A stretch of DNA of 34,273 bases, from the NCBI GenBank assembly GCA_002426495.1, contig DIQC01000039.1, forward strand, positions 1 through 34,273, read 5' to 3'. Positions 1-7,942 of the stretch are shown piece by piece. Below the pieces are notes generated by a model, which saw only the letters and a program-made list of their open reading frames with translations, did not search any database and had not been told where the DNA came from. The stretch is from Thermacetogenium sp. UBA5472 (GTDB lineage: Bacteria; Bacillota; DSM-12270; Thermacetogeniales; Thermacetogeniaceae). Each line of letters starts with the position of its first letter. Position 1 is the first letter of the stretch. The position numbers and the translations under genes were made by a program.

Positions 1-365
1 GGTTTCCTGCTGTTGAAAACCAGGTAGCAGTATTTTTTCGCAACAGCACTATATCTGGCATGAAAAGATGGATCTACCACTGTAGCATCTACAGCTGCAA
101 TATCAGGGGGCAGCTGTCCTGTTAAAGCTTCGCAAAAACGCTCCACTGGAATAGTGGAACCGGTTTCAAAGTGCACCACCTGGCCGTAGGCGTGAACACC
201 GCTGTCCGTCCTGCCGGCACCAATGGCTGCAATCTTTTCTCCGGTAAGCCTGAAAAGGGATTCTTCCAGAACTCCCTGTACTGTCCTCTGTTTCGTGCCG
301 GTCTGTTTCTGAAAACCGGCAAATTCTGTACCGTCATATTCCAGTGTAACTTTAAGCCGCCGCAT
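1..365 (-). CDS. truA: tRNA pseudouridine synthase A, N-terminal part (cut by window edge)
   Basis: TruA isomerises uridines 38-40 in the tRNA anticodon stem-loop to pseudouridine. The minus strand reads from ATG at 365 without a stop to the window edge, giving about 121 N-terminal residues of a protein that is usually 240-260 long. The start MRRLKVTLEYDGTEFAGFQ is typical of the family. GRTDSGVHA at about residues 56-64 carries the catalytic Asp, and SFHARYSAVAKKY is the usual segment after it. The ATG is only 5 bases after the rplQ stop, so it is probably the next cistron of the same transcript. In many Bacillota the ECF transporter genes lie between rplQ and truA; here they do not. The identification is firm, and the C-terminus lies outside the window. 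Confidence 0.95.
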   Translation of the reverse strand, partial: MRRLKVTLEYDGTEFAGFQKQTGTKQRTVQGVLEESLFRLTGEKIAAIGAGRTDSGVHAYGQVVHFETGSTIPVERFCEALTGQLPPDIAAVDATVVDPSFHARYSAVAKKYCYLVFNSRK

Positions 366-370
366 AATAT

Positions 371-703
371 TTAAACAAGCTCGATGATGACCATGGGTGC
401 GCTATCTCCACGCCGCAATCCAATTTTTAAGATGCGGGTATAGCCCCCTGTTCGCTCCTGATACCTTGGAGCTATTTGATCGAACAGCTTTTTTACTACA
501 GTTTCATCAAAGAGATATGCCATAGCCTGTCTCCGGGCATGCAAGTCCCCTCGTTTACCTAAACTGATCATCTTATCTGCTAAACGCTGAACCTCTTTTG
601 CCCTGGTCAGCGTGGTTTCAATACGCTCTTCCTTGAGCAGGGAAGTGGTCATATTCCGCAGCATCGCCCGCCGCGGATCAGTTCGTAATCCCAGCTTCCG
701 CAT
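371..703 (-). CDS. rplQ: 50S ribosomal protein L17
   Basis: L17 is a large-subunit protein near the exit tunnel. The 110-residue product is a full-length short bacterial L17. The N-terminus MRKLGLRTDPRRAMLRNM, the central KEVQRLADKMISLGKRGD and the C-terminal GGYTRILKIGLRRGDSAPM are the conserved blocks. The ATG follows an AGAGGTG ribosome binding site. The gene comes directly after rpoA, the standard end of the alpha operon, and is followed within 5 bases by truA. Nothing unusual is seen. Confidence 0.97.
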   Translation of the reverse strand: MRKLGLRTDPRRAMLRNMTTSLLKEERIETTLTRAKEVQRLADKMISLGKRGDLHARRQAMAYLFDETVVKKLFDQIAPRYQERTGGYTRILKIGLRRGDSAPMVIIELV

Positions 704-720
704 ATCGCAGTCACCTCTTT

Positions 721-1668
721 CTACTCCTCGTTAGTCTTCAGAGCCAGACCCAGCTCATATAGTTTTTTTTCAACTTCTTCGAGGGATTTTTTACCCAAAT
801 TGCGCACTTTCATCATTTCCTCGACGGTCCGCTGGGTCAGGTCTTCCACACTATTAATACCAGCTCGCTTCAAACAATTATAAGAGCGAACAGAAAGCTC
901 CATTTCCTCGATAGGCATTTCTAGATTTCTGTTCTCTTCTTCATCCTCTTCTTCTGGTTCCGGTTCTTCCTCTTCTGGCATTTCAGTGAGGTCTACAAAC
1001 AGCTGCAGATATTTCTTAACAATCTTTGCAGCCTGCCCCACAGCCTCGTCAGGGGGAATAGCTCCATTTCCCCATACCTCCAGGATCAGGCGGTCATAGT
1101 CGGTCTGTTGGCCGACCCGGGTATCTTCAACATGATAGTTGACCTTATAAATGGGAGAAAAAATGGAATCTATAGGGATATCCCCGATCACCTGCTCTTC
1201 CTTTTTATTTTTTTCTGCAGAAACATAACCGCGACCCTTTTCCACAGTCATTTCCATAAAAAGGCGGCCGTCATCCTCAAGTGTGGCAATATGCAAATCT
1301 GGATTCAGGATCTCTATATCAGACCCCGCAATAATATTTTTTGCAGTAACATTACCTTTACCTTCAGACTCCATACGAATGATCTGAGGCTCATCCCCGT
1401 ACATTTTCAGGGCTAACCCCTTGATGTTTAGGATAATGTCTGTGGTATCCTCCAGCACGCCTGGAATTGTACTGAATTCATGGAGTATGCCCTCAATACG
1501 CACCGACGTCACTGCCGCTCCAACAAGAGAAGATAACAACACACGCCGCAGACTATTGCCCAGCGTAGTACCATATCCTCTCTCCAGTGGCTCTACCACA
1601 AACTTCCCATATGTCTCCATTTCGTCTTTCTCTACATACTCGATGCGAGGTTTTTCATCAACCGGCAT
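721..1668 (-). CDS. rpoA: RNA polymerase subunit alpha
   Basis: The alpha subunit dimerises to nucleate RNA polymerase assembly, and its C-terminal domain contacts DNA and activators. The N-terminal domain (residues 1-228) includes the conserved ERGYGTTLGNSLRRVLLSS near residues 29-47. The C-terminal domain (about 251-315) has the helix-hairpin-helix segment RNLGKKSLEEVEKKL. The linker between them (about 229-250) is very acidic, with about 16 Glu/Asp in 22 residues. I chose the ATG at 1668 because AAGGAGG lies 7 bases upstream of it; an ATG two codons earlier would overlap that site. The length of 315 residues is normal. It lies between rpsD and rplQ, as in other Bacillota. Confidence 0.98.
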   Translation of the reverse strand: MPVDEKPRIEYVEKDEMETYGKFVVEPLERGYGTTLGNSLRRVLLSSLVGAAVTSVRIEGILHEFSTIPGVLEDTTDIILNIKGLALKMYGDEPQIIRMESEGKGNVTAKNIIAGSDIEILNPDLHIATLEDDGRLFMEMTVEKGRGYVSAEKNKKEEQVIGDIPIDSIFSPIYKVNYHVEDTRVGQQTDYDRLILEVWGNGAIPPDEAVGQAAKIVKKYLQLFVDLTEMPEEEEPEPEEEDEEENRNLEMPIEEMELSVRSYNCLKRAGINSVEDLTQRTVEEMMKVRNLGKKSLEEVEKKLYELGLALKTNEE

Positions 1669-1708
1669 CAACATACCTCCTTACCCGAACACCTGTATGA
1701 AACTATTC

Positions 1709-2335
1709 TTAACGAGAATATAATTCAACAATCAGGTGTTCTTGAATCGGGACATCAATATCTTCCCGGGCAGGGAGCCCCAACACATGCCCTTGCATTT
1801 TTTCAAGATCCACCTCTAACCAAGAAGGAGGTGTCTTTTGTGCTGCAGCTTCTGCAATTTCAACAATAACAGGCATCTCCTTGCTCTTTTCCTGAACAGC
1901 GATCTCATCTCCGCTTCGTATCAGGTATGATGGAATGCTTACTCGCTTCCCATTAACGATAAAATGTCCGTGCCGCACGAGCTGACGTGCCTGATTCCTG
2001 GACTGAGCAAATCCCAAGCGATAAACAACATTGTCCAGTCGCCTTTCTAATAGGCGCAACAGGTTCTCACCGGTTATTCCATGCTGTCTTTCTGCTAAAT
2101 CAAAGTAACGGCGAAACTGCCTTTCTAAAATCCCATAAATTCGGCGAGTACGCTGTTTTTCTCGCAACTGCAGTCCATACTCTGTCACCTTTCTGCGACT
2201 CTGTGCCTTCTGGCCGGGGGGGAAGTTGCGTTTATCCACTGCACACTTTTCTGAATAACAGCGGTCACCCTTTAAAAAGAGCTTCATCCCCTCACGGCGA
2301 CATAAGCGGCATACGGGACCATTGTATCTTGCCAT
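1709..2335 (-). CDS. rpsD: 30S ribosomal protein S4, zinc-binding form
   Basis: S4 binds 16S rRNA early in small-subunit assembly and helps maintain decoding accuracy. The product has 208 residues, a normal length. The N-terminus contains C9, C12, C26 and C31 (CRLC, then RCYSEKC), the zinc-binding version that some bacteria replace with a Cys-free copy. An S4 RNA-binding domain follows at about residues 98-160 (RRLDNVVYRLGFAQSRNQAR). AAGGAGG lies 10 bases before the ATG. The gene sits between rpsK and rpoA. In other bacteria S4 represses this operon, but I do not see an obvious S4 target structure here. Confidence 0.98.
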   Translation of the reverse strand: MARYNGPVCRLCRREGMKLFLKGDRCYSEKCAVDKRNFPPGQKAQSRRKVTEYGLQLREKQRTRRIYGILERQFRRYFDLAERQHGITGENLLRLLERRLDNVVYRLGFAQSRNQARQLVRHGHFIVNGKRVSIPSYLIRSGDEIAVQEKSKEMPVIVEIAEAAAQKTPPSWLEVDLEKMQGHVLGLPAREDIDVPIQEHLIVELYSR

Positions 2336-2365
2336 GAATATTGTCCCTCCTTAGTTGATTTTCAT

Positions 2366-2755
2366 CTAGACGCGCCGGCGTTTCGGCGGCCGGCAGCCAT
2401 TATGTGGTATTGGTGTTTCATCTGTTATCATGTTCACTTCCAGACCGGCAGCCTGCAGTGATCTGATTGCTGCTTCCCTGCCGCTGCCTGGTCCCTTTAC
2501 ATGTGCCTCTACCAGCTTCATCCCTTGCTCCATTGCTGCTTTAGCGGCGGTATCTGCTGCCATCTGGGCAGCAAAGGGAGTACCTTTACGTGTGCCCTTA
2601 AACCCCATGGCTCCGGCACTGGCCCAAGAAATGGCATTGCCATTTGTATCAGTGATAGTAATGATTGTATTGTTAAAGGTTGACCTAATATGGGCTACTC
2701 CGCGTTCAACGTGTCTGCGTTCTTTCCGCTTAGTTCTTACTTTACGTTTTGCCAC
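2366..2755 (-). CDS. rpsK: 30S ribosomal protein S11
   Basis: S11 forms part of the small-subunit platform near the E site. The product has 129 residues. Conserved blocks are GVAHIRSTFNNTIITITD, GFKGTRKGTPFAAQ and the C-terminal PIPHNGCRPPKRRRV. The start codon is GTG at 2755, with AAAGGGGGAG a few bases upstream. No better ATG exists in frame. It sits between rpsM and rpsD in the alpha operon. Confidence 0.97.
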   Translation of the reverse strand: MAKRKVRTKRKERRHVERGVAHIRSTFNNTIITITDTNGNAISWASAGAMGFKGTRKGTPFAAQMAADTAAKAAMEQGMKLVEAHVKGPGSGREAAIRSLQAAGLEVNMITDETPIPHNGCRPPKRRRV

Positions 2756-2770
2756 CTTACTCCCCCTTTC

Positions 2771-3145
2771 CTATGCTCTTTTCCTTTGAATACCGACAGT
2801 TCTCTTGGAGCCTTTACGACTTCTGGCATTGGTTTTAGTACGCTGACCTCTGGTAGGCATACCCCTGCGGTGACGCAGGCCCCTATAGCTGCCAATTTCT
2901 ATCAAGCGCTTAATATTCATTGTAATTTCACGCCTGAGATCGCCTTCGACTCTAAGATCGCTGTCTATTATCTCGGTTATTTTGCCGATCTCTTCCTCTG
3001 TTAGGTCTTTGACCCTTGTGGCAGGATCAATTCCTGCCTTATCAACCACTTTTCGGGCGGAGGTCTGGCCAATTCCATAGATATAGGTCAAGGCAACATC
3101 CACCCGTTTGTCACGCGGTAAATCTACTCCAGCGATACGTGCCAT
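2771..3145 (-). CDS. rpsM: 30S ribosomal protein S13
   Basis: S13 lies in the 30S head and forms bridges to the 50S subunit and contacts with tRNA. The 124-residue product starts MARIAGVDLPRDKRVDVALTY in standard form. It contains the helix-hairpin-helix region and ends with the basic tail RGLRHRRGMPTRGQRTKTNAR and beyond. The ATG at 3145 is placed 7 bases after GGAGG; a TTG one codon earlier is less likely. It follows rpmJ by 17 bases. Confidence 0.97.
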   Translation of the reverse strand: MARIAGVDLPRDKRVDVALTYIYGIGQTSARKVVDKAGIDPATRVKDLTEEEIGKITEIIDSDLRVEGDLRREITMNIKRLIEIGSYRGLRHRRGMPTRGQRTKTNARSRKGSKRTVGIQRKRA

Positions 3146-3162
3146 CAATTAACCTCCGATCC

Positions 3163-3276
3163 TTAACCTTGTTTTTGCTTATGCTTAGGGTTTTCACAGA
3201 TAATCATTACTTTCCCCTTACGCCTGATGATCTTGCATTTTTCACACATAGGCTTCACAGACGCACGAACCTTCAT
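3163..3276 (-). CDS. rpmJ: 50S ribosomal protein L36, zinc-binding form
   Basis: This 37-residue gene encodes L36, the smallest large-subunit protein. The product begins MKVRASVKPMCEKCKIIRRK. C11, C14, C27 and H32 form the CCCH zinc site, so this is the zinc-dependent version. The start ATG at 3276 follows GGGAGGTATTTTTC on the coding strand. Its place between infA and rpsM is the conserved one in Bacillota. There is no frameshift and no missing ligand. Confidence 0.97.
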   Translation of the reverse strand: MKVRASVKPMCEKCKIIRRKGKVMIICENPKHKQKQG

Positions 3277-3338
3277 GAAAAATACCTCCCTCTCTGCCCT
3301 TTATAAATAAACGCATGAATTATAAAACTTGGGTTACA

Positions 3339-3563
3339 TTATTTATAACGATAGATGATTCTTCCCCGATTTAAATCATAGGGTGACAGTTCCACAGTAA
3401 CGCGGTCACCCGCCAAGATCCGAATAAAATTCATCCGTATCTTTCCGGAAACATGTGCCAATAATCTATGTCCGTTGGCCAATTCTACCTTAAACATGGC
3501 GTTGGGCAGTGTTTCAATAACTGTGCCTTCAACTTCGACTACATTTTGCTTTGACTTGGGCAT
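3339..3563 (-). CDS. infA: Translation initiation factor IF-1
   Basis: IF-1 occupies the 30S A site during initiation and works with IF-2 and IF-3. The 74-residue product is a single S1-like OB fold. Typical motifs are VEGTVIETLPNAMFKVEL, GHRLLAHVSGKIRMNFIRI and DRVTVELSPYDLNRGRI, ending in YRYK. A GGGGGTAG site lies about 10-12 bases before the ATG. It sits between the KOW-protein gene and rpmJ. The length is close to the family norm of 72 residues. Confidence 0.98.
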   Translation of the reverse strand: MPKSKQNVVEVEGTVIETLPNAMFKVELANGHRLLAHVSGKIRMNFIRILAGDRVTVELSPYDLNRGRIIYRYK

Positions 3564-3584
3564 ATTTTTTATCTACCCCCTTGC

Positions 3585-3875
3585 TTAAAAATCATGTTCA
3601 AGCAATGCCTGCTTGAATTGGGTGATGACCCTGCAAACCTCATTATTCCCCGGGTTTTTCCCGGCTTCCCACTTTTGGACAATGTCACAAGCAACCGCAG
3701 GGTACACCATTAAATGTTTGATATTCTTCTGCTTTGGATTGTCCATTCTCCGCTTTTCTCCATCAACTAAATAAACGAAATTATCATTTATCCTTTCAAT
3801 GACCAGGTAATATTTTCCTCGGTCACGTCCTTGCTTTGAACAAACCAACTGACCAAGCTCAATCCGGTCATCCAT
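3585..3875 (-). CDS. KOW-domain RNA-binding protein (L14e/YbzG-like)
   Basis: The 96-residue protein starts with a KOW-type fold: LGQLVCSKQGRDRGKYYLVI at residues 7-26 is the usual KOW hairpin, and VYLVDGEKRRMDNPKQKNIKHL resembles the ribosomal L14e/L6e-like family. Proteins of this kind are encoded between map and infA in many Bacillota (B. subtilis YbzG). They are thought to bind RNA, possibly rRNA, but to my knowledge the exact role is not settled. The last 40 residues (after HLMVYPAVA) are not recognisable and look longer than in most relatives. A GAGGGGATG site precedes the ATG. It lies 15 bases after map, so it is probably co-transcribed. Confidence 0.85.
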   Translation of the reverse strand: MDDRIELGQLVCSKQGRDRGKYYLVIERINDNFVYLVDGEKRRMDNPKQKNIKHLMVYPAVACDIVQKWEAGKNPGNNEVCRVITQFKQALLEHDF

Positions 3876-3890
3876 TGATTCATCCCCTCA

Positions 3891-4637
3891 TTATAGCAGT
3901 GTCAATATTTCCGGCTGTCCTTCGGTCACCGCTATTGAGTGTTCAAAATGAGCGGAAAGGCTTCCATCCTTAGTCACAACCGTCCACTTGTTGGGCATGA
4001 CGTTAACATCATATGTACCGGCATTGACCATCGGTTCGATAGCTATTGTCATCCCTGGTTCTAGCCGCTGGCCATGATCTGGCCTACCGAAATTAGGTAC
4101 CTGAGGGGACTCATGCATCTTCTGGCCAATTCCATGACCGACAAACGCCCGCACCACATTAAAGTTATTCTCCTCAACAAAGGCCTGGATAGCGGCACCA
4201 ATATCACCTATGCGGTTCCCACTCACTGCTTTTTCAATTCCGACATCTAAAGATTGTCTGGTTACTATGAGCAGACGCTCTGCTTCCGAAGAGATCTCCC
4301 CCACCGGAAATGTATAGGCAGAATCTCCGCAATAGCCGTGATAGAAAGCCCCAACATCAATACTAATAATATCACCGTTTTCCAGTCTTCTTAAACCAGG
4401 AATGCCATGCACAACTTCATTATTAACTGATGCACATATACTGGCAGGGAAACCCTGATAATCTAGAAAAGCAGGTGTTGCACCAGCCTTCCTGATAAAG
4501 GCTTCTGCAAATTCATCAAGTTCCTCGGTAGTCACCCCGGGGCGGATCCTATTACCCAATTCCTGAAGTGTTTCGGCTACAATCTGCCCCGCCTGGCGCA
4601 TATATTTAATTTCCTGAGCTGACTTGAGTACAATCAT
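3891..4637 (-). CDS. map: Methionine aminopeptidase, type I
   Basis: The enzyme removes the initiator methionine from new proteins. All expected residues are visible in the 248-residue product: H77 (substrate), metal ligands D94, D105, H168, E201 and E232, and H175. They sit in VVHGIPG, IDVGAFYHGYCGDSAYTF, VGHGIGQKMHESP, AIEPMV and EHSIAVTE. There is no N-terminal zinc-finger extension, so it is the short bacterial form. The ATG overlaps the adk stop by one base (TGATG), suggesting translational coupling. The adk-map pairing inside the spc region is standard. Confidence 0.98.
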   Translation of the reverse strand: MIVLKSAQEIKYMRQAGQIVAETLQELGNRIRPGVTTEELDEFAEAFIRKAGATPAFLDYQGFPASICASVNNEVVHGIPGLRRLENGDIISIDVGAFYHGYCGDSAYTFPVGEISSEAERLLIVTRQSLDVGIEKAVSGNRIGDIGAAIQAFVEENNFNVVRAFVGHGIGQKMHESPQVPNFGRPDHGQRLEPGMTIAIEPMVNAGTYDVNVMPNKWTVVTKDGSLSAHFEHSIAVTEGQPEILTLL

Positions 4638-5281
4638 CAGACAATACCTCTTATCACTTTTTTTATCTCTTGAAAAACATCGTCAATGGATTGTTCGCCA
4701 TTGATATCTCTTACGATACCACGCTGTGCGTAATAATCCAAGAGAGGCGCGGTCTGATTCTGGTAGACCTCTAAACGATTTGATACTGTTTCCCGAGTAT
4801 CATCGCTCCTCTGATACAGTTCATCGCCACAGTTGTCGCAAACTCCCTCATCCTGAGGCGGCTGGTATAAAAGATGGTAGGTCTTACCGCACTGCTTACA
4901 GACCCGGCGACCTGTCAAACGCTCCAACAGAGCAGCAGAGTCCACACTGATATTGATGATCAGATCTAGCCCATCTTTCCCTAATATGCCATCCAGTGCT
5001 TCCGCCTGGGGAACAGTACGTGGAAACCCATCGAGCAAAAACCCTTTTTCACAGTCCGGCTTTTGCAGTCGCTTTTCAATCACTTTCACTGTAACCTCAT
5101 CAGGAACTAACTGGCCTGAATCCAAATAGCTTTTTAGCTTTTTACCAAGCTCTGTAGATTCCTTGATCTCTGCGCGAAACATATCCCCAGTTGAAATATG
5201 TAGTATCCCACAGAATGAAGTTATTTGTGCTGCCTGGGTCCCTTTACCTGCACCGGGTGGGCCCATTATCAACATTCTCAT
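4637..5281 (-). CDS. adk: Adenylate kinase with zinc-binding lid
   Basis: Adk interconverts ATP + AMP and 2 ADP. The 214-residue product has the P-loop GPPGAGKGT at 7-15, the AMP-binding STGDMFR near 30 and the DGFPRT motif near 84-89. The lid carries C128, C131, C148 and C151, the four-Cys zinc site typical of Gram-positive Adk. The ATG at 5281 has GGAG about 9 bases upstream. It starts 13 bases after the secY stop and overlaps map by one base. Confidence 0.98.
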   Translation of the reverse strand: MRMLIMGPPGAGKGTQAAQITSFCGILHISTGDMFRAEIKESTELGKKLKSYLDSGQLVPDEVTVKVIEKRLQKPDCEKGFLLDGFPRTVPQAEALDGILGKDGLDLIINISVDSAALLERLTGRRVCKQCGKTYHLLYQPPQDEGVCDNCGDELYQRSDDTRETVSNRLEVYQNQTAPLLDYYAQRGIVRDINGEQSIDDVFQEIKKVIRGIV

Positions 5282-5294
5282 CTGATAACACTCC

Positions 5295-6554
5295 TTATTT
5301 CATAAAACCCTCGTAATGACGCATCAATAGATACGACTCAAACTGCTTCATCGTATCTAGAGCAACACCCACTACAATAAGCAGGGCTGTTCCTCCAAAA
5401 TAGAGGGTTGAAATACCGGTCACTGCGATCATGAAATTCGGCAGGATGGCAATCAAGGCCAGGAAAACAGCACCTGCCAGTGTCAACCGTGAGGAAACCC
5501 TAGCGATATATTCTCCGGTTGACCGTCCTGGCCGCAGTCCCGGAACAAATCCACCATACTTTTTCAGGTTGTCAGCCACATCCATTGGATTGAAAACTAT
5601 GGCTGTATAAAAGTATGTAAAGAATATGATCACTACGAAATAGATGACAGAGTTTATCGCCGTACCGAAGCTCAGTGCCGACTCTACAGCCCGGGCCCAA
5701 GGATGATTGATCCATTGTGCTATCTGCGCAGGAAAGAGCAAAATCGACATAGCGAAAATAATGGGAATTACCCCTGCCTGGTTAACCTTCAATGGTATAT
5801 GAGTACTCTGACCACCATAGACCTTCCGTCCCATGACACGCTTGGCGTACTGTACAGAAATCCGCCTTTGCCCCTCATTAACTGCCACAACCCCAGCGAT
5901 GATCAACAAGCCTAGCGCTAGAAGTAAAAGTATACTCCCTACAGAAATCACACCAGCACTGACCTGCTCCCCCATGCTCGCTACTCCTGAAGGCAGCCGG
6001 GAGACAATCCCTGCGAAAATAATCAAAGAAATACCGTTGCCGATTCCATTTTCCGTGATCTTCTCGCCTATCCACATCAATAAAGCCGTACCTGCCGTCA
6101 GTGACAGAATAGCCACTGTATATGTTCCCACTCCGGGATTTATGAATACACCCTGACGGCCTAAAGCAACACACATACCAATGGCCTGGATTAAGCCAAG
6201 GAGCACAGCGCCGTATCTGGTGTACTGAGCAATAACTTTACGGCCGCTTTCCCCTTCCTTAGCCAACTGTTCCAGCCTTGGTATGACAATCTGCAGCAGG
6301 CTCATGATGATGGATGCATTAATATAGGGGGTGATACTCATGGCAAAGATAGATAGACGCCGAAAAGCACCCCCTGATATTACATCAAAAACCCCAAACA
6401 ACTGTCCCTGGAGAAGGTTTTGTAATGCGTCAACATTAACACCAGGTACGGGAACATGCACACCGAGTCGAAAAACCAAGAACATCATAAGAGTAAAGAG
6501 AACTTTATTTCTGAGTTCCGTTACCTTAAAGGCACTGCGTAGTGAATCGAGCAT
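5295..6554 (-). CDS. secY: Protein translocase subunit SecY
   Basis: SecY is the membrane channel of the Sec pathway and works with SecE (encoded at about 31.0-31.5 kb here), SecG and SecA. The product has 419 residues with about ten hydrophobic segments. The N-terminus MLDSLRSAFKVTELRNKVLF leads to the first segment, the plug region PGVNVDALQNLL follows it, and GGAFRRLSIFAMSITPYINASI is strongly conserved. NPMDVADNLKKYGGFVPGLRPG is the characteristic cytosolic loop late in the protein. The ATG overlaps the rplO stop by one base. Length and order are normal. Confidence 0.98.
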   Translation of the reverse strand: MLDSLRSAFKVTELRNKVLFTLMMFLVFRLGVHVPVPGVNVDALQNLLQGQLFGVFDVISGGAFRRLSIFAMSITPYINASIIMSLLQIVIPRLEQLAKEGESGRKVIAQYTRYGAVLLGLIQAIGMCVALGRQGVFINPGVGTYTVAILSLTAGTALLMWIGEKITENGIGNGISLIIFAGIVSRLPSGVASMGEQVSAGVISVGSILLLLALGLLIIAGVVAVNEGQRRISVQYAKRVMGRKVYGGQSTHIPLKVNQAGVIPIIFAMSILLFPAQIAQWINHPWARAVESALSFGTAINSVIYFVVIIFFTYFYTAIVFNPMDVADNLKKYGGFVPGLRPGRSTGEYIARVSSRLTLAGAVFLALIAILPNFMIAVTGISTLYFGGTALLIVVGVALDTMKQFESYLLMRHYEGFMK

Positions 6555-6997
6555 CAGATCACCTCGACTTTACCGCCAGCAGCTGATACCTTATCAGCTG
6601 CACTTTTGCTCGCCTGATGTACCCGGATCGTTAATGGGCGGTCCAGGTCGCCTTTCCCCAGAAGTTTGATCTTAATGTCACGTTTTTTGACCAACCCCTC
6701 TTCATAGAGGAGCTCAGGTGTTATGACAACACCATCAGCAAAACGATCAAGATCCTTGATATTAACGATAGCTATCTCTTCCCGGAATATATTAGTGAAA
6801 CCACGCTTGGGAAGCCGCCTGGAAAGCGGCATCTGTCCGCCCTCGAAACCTCGTCGAGTGCCTCCGCCGGAACGTGACTTTTGGCCTTTTTGTCCTCTAC
6901 CTGCAGTCTTCCCAAGGCCAGATCCTATGCCGCGCCCCTTGCGTTTTCTCCCCACACGTGCTCCGGGGGTTGATTTTAAGTCATGGAGTTTTGTCAT
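6554..6997 (-). CDS. rplO: 50S ribosomal protein L15
   Basis: L15 is a late-assembling large-subunit protein with a long basic N-terminal arm. The product has 147 residues when started at the ATG at 6997, which follows GGAAGGGGAG. An upstream in-frame extension of 12 codons exists but gives a non-standard N-terminus. The start MTKLHDLKSTPGARVGRKRK and the glycine-rich GIGSGLGKTAGRGQKGQKSR are diagnostic. Normally rpmD (L30) precedes it. Here only 45 bases separate it from rpsE, so rpmD is absent from this place. It overlaps secY by one base. Confidence 0.97.
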   Translation of the reverse strand: MTKLHDLKSTPGARVGRKRKGRGIGSGLGKTAGRGQKGQKSRSGGGTRRGFEGGQMPLSRRLPKRGFTNIFREEIAIVNIKDLDRFADGVVITPELLYEEGLVKKRDIKIKLLGKGDLDRPLTIRVHQASKSAADKVSAAGGKVEVI

Positions 6998-7042
6998 TAC
7001 ACTCCCCTTCCTTCTCATCACTAGCACATACAATATTGTTGT

Positions 7043-7549
7043 TTAACCGATTAATTCATCCACTGTTCTACCACGCAGCCGCGCCACTTCTTCTGCCCGC
7101 TTCATGCGTTTTAGCCCCTGAACAGTAGCATGCACCACATTATTTGCATTAGAGGAGCCCAAAGATTTGGTCAGGATATCCTGAATACCTGCTGCCTCCA
7201 ATACCGCACGTACAGGGCCCCCGGCAATTACACCTGTTCCAGGTGCGGCCGGCTTTAATAAAACCTTTCCTGCTCCGAACTTCCCGATTATTTCATGGGG
7301 AACAGTAGTTCCTTTCATCGGAACATTAAACATGTTCTTCTTCGCCTCGTCTGTTCCTTTGCGAATCGCTTCAGGTACTTCTCCTGCTTTTCCTGACCCA
7401 ACTCCGACTCGACCCTTATTATCACCTACAACAACCAGTGCGCTAAAGCTGAATTTGCGTCCACCTTTGACAACTTTAGCGACACGATTGATGCTGACAA
7501 CTGTTTCTGTTAACTCAACCGCTTCGGGATCAACTCGCAAAACACGCAT
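7043..7549 (-). CDS. rpsE: 30S ribosomal protein S5
   Basis: S5 lies at the mRNA entry side of the 30S subunit and affects decoding fidelity. The product has 168 residues. The double-stranded-RNA-binding-like N-terminal part is evident in VVSINRVAKVVKGGRKFSFS and ALVVVGDNKGRVGVGSGKA, and the C-terminal domain in PAAPGTGVIAGGPVRAVLE. The spectinomycin-relevant loop (VVKGGRKF) looks like the ordinary form. It starts 11 bases after rplR. The following gene is rplO, because rpmD is absent. Confidence 0.97.
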   Translation of the reverse strand: MRVLRVDPEAVELTETVVSINRVAKVVKGGRKFSFSALVVVGDNKGRVGVGSGKAGEVPEAIRKGTDEAKKNMFNVPMKGTTVPHEIIGKFGAGKVLLKPAAPGTGVIAGGPVRAVLEAAGIQDILTKSLGSSNANNVVHATVQGLKRMKRAEEVARLRGRTVDELIG

Positions 7550-7560
7550 TCCCTCCCTTC

Positions 7561-7926
7561 TTAAAAGTCCAAGCCATTTTCCCTGGCAGCATCAGCAAAA
7601 GCGGCGACACGACCATGGTATGGATAGCCGCCCCGGTCAAACACAACTTTCTCTATCCCTTTGGAGCGAGCTTTTTCGGCAACCTTCTGTCCGATCAGTC
7701 GTGCTGCGTCAATATTCTTTTTTCCGCCAACCTCTTCCCGGATCTCCGGGCAAAGGGTTGATGCAGATGCCAGTGTCTCACCTTTGGTATCATCAATAAC
7801 CTGGGCATAAATATGGTTCAGACTTTTATAAATATTAAGCCGTGGTCTTTCAGTTGTACCAAAAACCTTCTTGCGAACCCTTATATGTTTGCGTTTTCGC
7901 TTGATAACTCTCGTTTCTTTAGGCAT
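7561..7926 (-). CDS. rplR: 50S ribosomal protein L18
   Basis: L18 binds 5S rRNA together with L5 and anchors the central protuberance. The product has 121 residues. Conserved blocks are the basic N-terminus (RKRKHIRVRKKVFGTTERPR), LNIYKSLNHIYAQVIDD and the C-terminal VVFDRGGYPYHGRVAAFADAA. The order rplF-rplR-rpsE is standard, and the gap to rplF is 16 bases. Nothing unusual is seen. Confidence 0.97.
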   Translation of the reverse strand: MPKETRVIKRKRKHIRVRKKVFGTTERPRLNIYKSLNHIYAQVIDDTKGETLASASTLCPEIREEVGGKKNIDAARLIGQKVAEKARSKGIEKVVFDRGGYPYHGRVAAFADAARENGLDF

Positions 7927-7942
7927 TTTCTCACCCCTAAAC

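Noticed and set aside
6998..7045. A degenerate rpmD between rpsE and rplO
   Set aside because: The 45-base gap holds only the rplO binding site and a few codons; no trace of L30 is visible.
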